Assembly (NCBI RefSeq): GCF_000403645.1
Contig: NC_021313.1
Location: forward strand, 124,001 to 188,000
Length of the DNA stretch: 64,000 nucleotides
Reading direction: 5' to 3'
Source: Salinarchaeum sp. Harcht-Bsk1
GTDB taxonomy: Archaea; Halobacteriota; Halobacteria; Halobacteriales; Salinarchaeaceae
Shown: piece by piece, positions 59,715 to 64,000 of the stretch
Layout of the letters: every line of letters starts with the position of its first letter
Numbering within the stretch: the stretch's first letter is position 1
Position numbers and translations under genes: made by a program
The notes under the pieces: model-generated
What the model saw: the letters and a program-made list of their open reading frames with translations, nothing else
Databases searched by the model: none
What the model was told of the DNA's origin: nothing

Positions 59715-60596
59715 ATGGAATCAGTCCTGATTACTGGCGCACTCGGACTCGTCGGGCGCTGGGCCGTCGACCGATTCGCCGAGGAGTACGACGTGATCGC
59801 CGTCGATCGGACGCGCCCCGACGATCCGCGAGCGGACGTCGAGTATCGCGCGGCCGATCTCACCGAACAGGGCCCCGCGTGGGAACTCGTCCTCACAGAG
59901 GAGCCCGACGCCGTCGTCCACCTCGCCGCGATCCCTGCGATTGGGATGCGCGCCGGCGCCGAGACCTTCACCACGAACGTCACCGCCGGCTACAACGTGC
60001 TCACTGCCGCTGGCGAAGCGGGCATCCCAATCGCGTGGGCCTCCAGTGAGTGCGCCTACGGAGAGAACTTCGCCGACCCGCCTCGGCCACCCGAGTACCT
60101 GCCGATCGACACGGACCATCGGACCGATCCCGAGGATCCGTATGGAACGTCGAAAGTGGCTCTCGAGGCAGTCGCAGCCAGCGTGGCCCGGAAGTACGAT
60201 ACAAAGGTGACCACGATCCGACCGAGCTGGGTGCAGGAACCCGGAGCCTATCACACGAAGGAGGGTCGTGCCGAGTTCGATCCCGACGACCCAGGGCGGC
60301 ACGGCAACTACTGGTCGTACGTCGACGTGCGTGACGTCGTCGAGTTGTTCGTTTCTGCGCTCGAAGTTGGCCACGATGGACACGAGATCTACAACGCCGT
60401 GGCCGACGAGAATTTCATAGACTATCCGACAGTAGACGCGATCGAGTCGGGCTATGGAACCGTTCCCCAGCCCTGTAACATCGAGGGTGACGAGTGCGCG
60501 TACTCCAATGCGAAGGCCGAAGCCGAACTCGGCTGGTCACCCCAGCATAGCTGGCGGACGGCAGAGGACGAGGACGTTCCGAGGCCGGAGCTGTAG
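59715..60596 (+). CDS. NAD-dependent epimerase/dehydratase
   Basis: A 293-residue extended short-chain dehydrogenase. Motifs: VLITGALGLVGRWAVDRF (G-x-x-G-x-x-G cofactor site), VVHLAAIPA, and the catalytic DPYGTSKVALEAVAASV (Y-x-x-x-K), with Ser in WASSECAYG. The C-terminal domain includes NYWSYVDVRDVVELFVSALE. Substrate is probably a nucleotide sugar or free sugar; it is not specified by the sequence. ATG at 59715 (MESVLITG) is chosen because it places the first strand at the N-terminus. An earlier open frame carries unrelated residues. Confidence 0.88.
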   Translation: MESVLITGALGLVGRWAVDRFAEEYDVIAVDRTRPDDPRADVEYRAADLTEQGPAWELVLTEEPDAVVHLAAIPAIGMRAGAETFTTNVTAGYNVLTAAGEAGIPIAWASSECAYGENFADPPRPPEYLPIDTDHRTDPEDPYGTSKVALEAVAASVARKYDTKVTTIRPSWVQEPGAYHTKEGRAEFDPDDPGRHGNYWSYVDVRDVVELFVSALEVGHDGHEIYNAVADENFIDYPTVDAIESGYGTVPQPCNIEGDECAYSNAKAEAELGWSPQHSWRTAEDEDVPRPEL

Positions 60597-60750
60597 GATA
60601 TCGCTCTGCACGGTCGTTCGGAGCGCTTCGCTCGCGGCTCCCTACCTTCGCCGGGAGACTCGTTCCGCTCGGCTCCCGAACCCTGCACTCCCTCGTGCTG
60701 CGCAGGACGCCGCTCACGTAACCGAGTCGCTCCGGGTGGTCGCGGCTCGA

Positions 60751-60773
60751 ATGCGAGGGATGGGATTCGAACC
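60751..60773 (-). repeat. duplicate of the tRNA-Leu 3' end (possible att site)
   Basis: These 23 bases are identical to 60874-60896, which are the last 22 bases of the tRNA-Leu gene (discriminator, acceptor 3' strand and part of the T arm) plus one flanking base. Such copies mark where site-specific integrases insert elements into tRNA genes. Only about 100 bp lie between the copies, with no gene, so this would be a remnant. Confidence 0.6.
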
Positions 60774-60874
60774 ACGGCCAGACGTTCCGGCTCGGGCCTC
60801 CGGCCCTCGCGGGCTGCGACTGGTCTCATACGAATCCCGTTTCACGCATCGCTCCTCACTGTCGTTCGGACCGA

Positions 60875-60959
60875 TGCGAGGGATGGGATTCGAACCCACG
60901 AACTCCTACGAGAGCGGGTCTTAAGCCCGCCGCCTTTGGCCAGGCTCGGCCACCCTCGC
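60875..60959 (-). tRNA. tRNA-Leu (UAA)
   Basis: An 85-base type II tRNA. Acceptor arms GCGAGGG and CCCTCGC pair perfectly, followed by an A discriminator. The anticodon stem is GCGGG/CCCGC with loop CTTAAGA, giving anticodon TAA. A long variable arm and the T loop GTTCGAATC confirm the leucine type. No CCA is encoded and no intron is seen. The 3' end is repeated downstream at 60751-60773. Confidence 0.95.
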
Positions 60960-61026
60960 GCGTCCGGTCTTTTCACTCACCCCGACAAGTCGGTTTCGCC
61001 TGGCGATTGCCGATCGGGAACCGAGC

Positions 61027-61368
61027 TTACCAGTCGACGCTGATCGTGCCGTCGCCGTGGGGATCCGGCGCGATCTCCTCGTCGGTGCGCCGGTCGATCA
61101 CGTGGATGCAGCCGTCGCCCTTCTTCGCGGGGCAGACCTCCGCCGCACGGACGTTCTCCTCGAGGTCGTCTTCGGCGATGAAGTAGGAATTGGGCTTGGC
61201 CATCCCGCTCAGGATGTCCATCTCCCAGTTGTCGCCGACCTCGGCGCACTTCCCGGCGCCGAAGCAGGCGTTCGCCTCGAAGATGATCTTGTAGGGCTTC
61301 TCCGCGATCGGCGGTCCCTCGTCGCCAACGGAGCTGGGATCCTGCACTTCTGCGTCGAGATCGCTCAT
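61027..61368 (-). CDS. ferredoxin with reduced cysteine set, probably [3Fe-4S]
   Basis: A 113-residue acidic ferredoxin. A ~25-residue acidic N-terminal extension precedes KIIFEANACFGAGKCAEVG: the first motif is Cys-x5-Cys, lacking the middle cysteine of C-x2-C-x2-C, as in [3Fe-4S] ferredoxins. The third ligand is in AAEVCPAKKGDGCIHVID, with a further Cys eight residues on. It carries one electron per cluster; partner unknown. It stands next to a tRNA gene and upstream of a mechanosensitive channel, on the same strand. Confidence 0.85.
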   Translation of the reverse strand: MSDLDAEVQDPSSVGDEGPPIAEKPYKIIFEANACFGAGKCAEVGDNWEMDILSGMAKPNSYFIAEDDLEENVRAAEVCPAKKGDGCIHVIDRRTDEEIAPDPHGDGTISVDW

Positions 61369-61417
61369 TGCCCAAGGACTGGCACCCGGGATGCTTTCCG
61401 GTTACGGTTCAGGGCAG

Positions 61418-61987
61418 TCACGTGTCAGGAGGCTGCCGGTCGCCCAGGCGCTTCCACTTCTTCTCCACGTCGCCGTTCGCGACGACGAGCACGTCGCCGT
61501 CGTCCTGCATGAGTCGACACTTGCGAAGTTCGATGGCCTCGACGACGCCCTCGCCCTTGTCCGTCACGACCCGATCGCCAACCTCGAAATCCGGGTCCCG
61601 AAGCAGATACACGCCGGCGACGGTATCCTCTATCATGTCAGAAAGCGCGTAAGAGACGCCGAGGGCGATGAAGCCCGTCGCAGTTCCGAGACTCGCCGCG
61701 ATCTCGCCCATCCCGAGCGTCGAGAGCACGGACAATGCAACGCCGAACCACAGGAAGATAGCCACGATCGTCACGAGGAGGTCGACGACGAGGTCCTCGC
61801 GCTTGCCGTAGACGCTCCCGAGGACCCGCCGGAGGACGGTCAGCAGGATCTTGATGCCGACGTAGGCCAGTCCAAGGACGATCAACGCTTGCAGGAGCGT
61901 CGGCACCGACGTCTCGATCCAGGTCGCGAGCTGGTCCGCGGTCGTTTCGGCGAGGTCCGACGCGAATCCTTCGAGATCGATTGCCAT
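61418..61987 (-). CDS. MscS-family mechanosensitive channel protein, small form
   Basis: A 189-residue membrane protein. It has about three transmembrane helices (TLLQALIVLGLAYVGIKILL, 60-85, and the pore-lining TM3-like MGEIAASLGTATGFIALGVSYALSDMIEDTVAGVYLLRD). The start of the MscS beta domain follows (FEVGDRVVTDKGEGVVEAIELRKCRLMQDDGDVLVVANGDVEKKWKRLG). It ends soon after, so most of the large cytoplasmic cage of E. coli MscS is missing. Such short forms are common in haloarchaea. ATG at 61987 is preferred; a frame extension reads unrelated residues. Confidence 0.87.
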   Translation of the reverse strand: MAIDLEGFASDLAETTADQLATWIETSVPTLLQALIVLGLAYVGIKILLTVLRRVLGSVYGKREDLVVDLLVTIVAIFLWFGVALSVLSTLGMGEIAASLGTATGFIALGVSYALSDMIEDTVAGVYLLRDPDFEVGDRVVTDKGEGVVEAIELRKCRLMQDDGDVLVVANGDVEKKWKRLGDRQPPDT

Positions 61988-62065
61988 GGACGCCTCTCGA
62001 ACGGACTCGTGTTCAACGCTTGGGGTCGGCAACAGAAACAGAATCGGACGCGAACGTCGAAGCCG

Positions 62066-63484
62066 TTACTCGAAGGGATGGTCGAGCACGACGGTGTGGT
62101 CGCGCTCGGGGCCGAGACCCACGGCGTAGAGGTCGGTGTCGACCTCCTCGGCGACGTACTCGAGATACGTCCGGGCGTTCTCGGGGAGCGCCTCGTAGCC
62201 CTCCTCGGCGACCGCGGCCCAGTCGACCTCCGGCCAGCCGTCGAACGTCTGGAAGTTCGGCTCGCACTGGGCCCAGCGCTCGGTCGTCGACGGGATCGTC
62301 TCGATCGTCTCGCCGTCGAGGTCGTAGCTCTCGCCGACCTTGACCTCGTCCAGTCCGGCGAGCACGTCGACGTGGTTGACCGCGAACCCGGTGAAGCCGC
62401 TCGCGCGAGCGGCGTGGCGGACCATCGGGAGGTCGAGCCACCCGACTCGGCGGGGTCGGCCGGTGACGGTGCCGTACTCCCCACCTTCTTCCCGAATGTA
62501 GGACGCGAGGTCCTCCGCGGAGGGGTCATCACCCGTCGCAGCAGCTTCGTCGCCCGCGTCGACGCCGTGGCCGCCGTCGCTCGGGCCGAGTTCCGTCGGC
62601 ATCGGCCCGGTGCCGACGCGCGAGAGATAGCCCTTCACGACGCCCACGACCTCGCCGTCACCGATCGTCGTGACGCCGAGGCCGGATCCGGTCGCGGCGT
62701 ATCCGGCCGTGGGGTTCGAGGAGGTGACGTACGGGAAGTTCCCGTGGTCGATGTCGAGGAGGGTGCCCTGCGCGCCCTCGAGCATGACCTGTTCGCCGTC
62801 GTCAATTCGGCTCGTGAGGAACTCGCCCGCGACGACGGTCATGTCCTCGTCGCGCAGCCGCTCGCCGTACTCGACGTAGCGATCGTAGACGGCGTCGACG
62901 TCGAGCGCGTCCTCTGCGCTGAACCCGTCGAATTCGAGGTCGACGCTCGCGAGGTCGATCCCGTAGACGTCCTCGATGAGTGCTCGCTTCTGGGGAATCA
63001 CGTACTCGAGGCGGTCCCGGAGGACCGCCGGATCGAGGAGGTCACCGATCCGGACACCGCGTCGGCCGACCTTGTCCTCGTACGTCGGACCGATGCCCCG
63101 TCCCGTCGTCCCGACCTTGAGGTCGTCGTCGCTGCGAACGTCCTCTTCGAGGTTGTCGAGGATCCGGTGATACGGCATGATGACGTGCGCCCGCTCCGCG
63201 ACGCGCACGTCGGGATCGAGGCCCTGCTCGTGGAGCCCGTCGAGTTCTTCGAACAGCGTGTGCGGGTTCACGACGCAGCCGTTGCCGAGGACGCCGATCT
63301 TGCCGCGAACGGCGCCGCTGGGAACCAGTGAGAGCTTGTAGGTCTCTCCGCCGTGCACGACCGTGTGTCCGGCGTTGTCACCGCCCTGGTATCGCGCGAC
63401 CACGTCGGCAGACTCGCCGAAGACGTCAACGATGCCGCCCTTCCCCTCGTCGCCGAGCTGTGCGCCGACGATGGTGACAGTCAT
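62066..63484 (-). CDS. purA: adenylosuccinate synthetase
   Basis: A 472-residue enzyme that joins IMP and aspartate, using GTP, in AMP synthesis. Motifs: TVTIVGAQLGDEGKGGIVDVFGESADVVARYQGGDNAGHTVV (GDEGKG phosphate loop and catalytic Asp; NAGHT), VGTTGRGIGPTYEDKVGRRGVRIGDL, EGAQGTLLDIDHGNFPYVTSSNPTAGYA, and GPMPTELG with the downstream GRPRRVGWLDLPMVRHAARASGFTGFAVNHVDVL. Somewhat longer than the ~430 usual because of an acidic insert after the GPMPTE block. The ATG at 63484 starts MTVTIVGAQLG. Confidence 0.95.
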   Translation of the reverse strand: MTVTIVGAQLGDEGKGGIVDVFGESADVVARYQGGDNAGHTVVHGGETYKLSLVPSGAVRGKIGVLGNGCVVNPHTLFEELDGLHEQGLDPDVRVAERAHVIMPYHRILDNLEEDVRSDDDLKVGTTGRGIGPTYEDKVGRRGVRIGDLLDPAVLRDRLEYVIPQKRALIEDVYGIDLASVDLEFDGFSAEDALDVDAVYDRYVEYGERLRDEDMTVVAGEFLTSRIDDGEQVMLEGAQGTLLDIDHGNFPYVTSSNPTAGYAATGSGLGVTTIGDGEVVGVVKGYLSRVGTGPMPTELGPSDGGHGVDAGDEAAATGDDPSAEDLASYIREEGGEYGTVTGRPRRVGWLDLPMVRHAARASGFTGFAVNHVDVLAGLDEVKVGESYDLDGETIETIPSTTERWAQCEPNFQTFDGWPEVDWAAVAEEGYEALPENARTYLEYVAEEVDTDLYAVGLGPERDHTVVLDHPFE

Positions 63485-63660
63485 TACGAGGCGAGATTTC
63501 GCGTCGCTGGATAAACGAATTACGATGTACCTGGCGAGGGGATTCACCGGTCACGGACTGGCTGGGATCGGAACCGTTAACCACTCCCACGGGACAGTTT
63601 CTATCGTAGCAGACGGTACACGCGTCCTGAACGCTCTCCTCTCGCGGTTCCTGACGACAA

Positions 63661-63670
63661 CATTTAAAGC
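63661..63670 (+). promoter_or_regulatory. TATA box of the final regulator gene
   Basis: ATTTAAAGC with TTTAAA at 63663-63668, 28-33 bases before the ATG at 63696. This is a near-consensus haloarchaeal TATA box and predicts a leaderless transcript. Confidence 0.6.
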
Positions 63671-63695
63671 CCCCAACGACAAGTTAACACGTGCC

Positions 63696-64000
63696 ATGAT
63701 AGATCGGCTCGAAAAGGAGGTCGACATGCTGGAACGCCATCTGCAGGTCCTGCGGATGGTCATCGAAAACGAGCCCATCGGCATCGTGAAGATGTCCAAC
63801 GAGACGGGCTACCCCCACCACAAGGTACGCTACTCCCTGCGAGTCCTCGAAGAGGAGAACCTCATCGAGCCCTCGAGCCAGGGTGCAATCACCACGGAAC
63901 GGACCGCCGAGTTCATCGACGAACTCGACGACAAGATCGACGAGACGGTCGACACGCTCGAAGGCATGAAGCTAGAGGACGCGGCCGAGCTCGAGTCGTA
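63696..64000 (+). CDS. conserved haloarchaeal winged-helix protein, stop just beyond window
   Basis: 101 codons are visible and the window ends with TA of the next codon, which is likely the stop. The protein starts MIDRLEKEVDMLERHLQVLRMVIENEPIGIVKMSNETGYPHHKVRYSLRVLEEENLIEPSSQGAITTERTAEF: a coiled N-terminal helix followed by a winged-helix domain with recognition helix HHKVRYSLRVLEEEN, and a C-terminal acidic helix. I recognise it as a conserved haloarchaeal probable DNA-binding protein; its targets are unknown. Confidence 0.85.
   Translation, partial: MIDRLEKEVDMLERHLQVLRMVIENEPIGIVKMSNETGYPHHKVRYSLRVLEEENLIEPSSQGAITTERTAEFIDELDDKIDETVDTLEGMKLEDAAELES

Noticed and set aside
60454-60924. 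Plus-strand frame with two RGMGFEP motifs
   Set aside because: The motif is the translation of the tRNA-Leu 3' end and its duplicate; the GMGFEP peptide is a known artefact of tRNA genes read as protein.
61391-63331. 646-codon open frame on the plus strand
   Set aside because: It is antisense to the channel and purA genes, both with clear family motifs; long antisense frames are common in GC-rich haloarchaeal DNA.

Overview
The window is GC-rich chromosomal DNA from a halophilic archaeon (class Halobacteria). The encoded proteins are strongly acidic. Archaeal information-processing genes are present: an RPA-type single-strand binding protein with its partner protein, an Lhr-type helicase, a TrmB-family regulator and an archaeal class I aldolase. 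Many genes have TATA-like boxes 25-35 bases before the start codon, as expected for leaderless haloarchaeal transcripts. I do not assign a genus. No insertion sequence, CRISPR array, rRNA or complete prophage was seen; one tRNA gene is present.

Layout. (1) 1-12.3 kb: a sugar-metabolism neighbourhood with four Gfo/Idh/MocA oxidoreductases, a ChbG/YdjC-like deacetylase, a ThuA-like protein, a TIM-barrel putative hydrolase and a zinc glucose dehydrogenase, mixed with membrane proteins, a flippase and a SOUL haem-binding protein. (2) 12.7-21.8 kb: a nine-gene, tightly overlapping Mrp/Mnh-type cation/proton antiporter operon on the minus strand. It has three MnhD-like subunits, one with a histidine-rich loop, and a MnhE with a UspA-like front domain. 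(3) 22-28.9 kb: CoaBC, a membrane-anchored unknown, an S10 paralogue, an OsmC protein, a 7TM-PAS histidine kinase, a DUF5799-like protein and an archaeal fructose-bisphosphate aldolase. (4) 29-40.1 kb: the branched-chain amino acid cluster leuA-ilvB-ilvN-ilvC-orf-leuC-leuD-leuB on the minus strand, interrupted between leuD and leuB by a glycoside hydrolase-like gene and a UspA gene. (5) 40.3-50.5 kb: a Tat-exported subtilase, an aldo/keto reductase, the rpa-rpap-phosphoesterase operon, a zinc-ribbon microprotein, Lhr and thioredoxin. (6) 50.5-64 kb: TrmB regulator, an SSP411-like protein, tRNA methylthiotransferase, an RNB exonuclease, a threonine synthase-like probable pseudoenzyme, a methyltransferase, an epimerase, tRNA-Leu(UAA), ferredoxin, a mechanosensitive channel, PurA and a winged-helix regulator cut by the window end.

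Most interesting points. Upstream of ilvBNC is a small ORF with a Shine-Dalgarno sequence. Its peptide ends in DVVAIIVGAP, partly in codons that look rare here, and its stop codon lies inside a perfect hairpin. This looks like an amino-acid-responsive leader, which would be unusual in an archaeon. The leuA gene just upstream appears frameshifted near its 5' end, in a way explained by loss of one copy of a 5-bp direct repeat. The threonine synthase-like protein has Arg in place of the PLP lysine. The 3' end of the tRNA-Leu gene is duplicated 123 bases away, as at an integration site. Several intergenic regions hold short, exactly phased tandem repeats or dyads.
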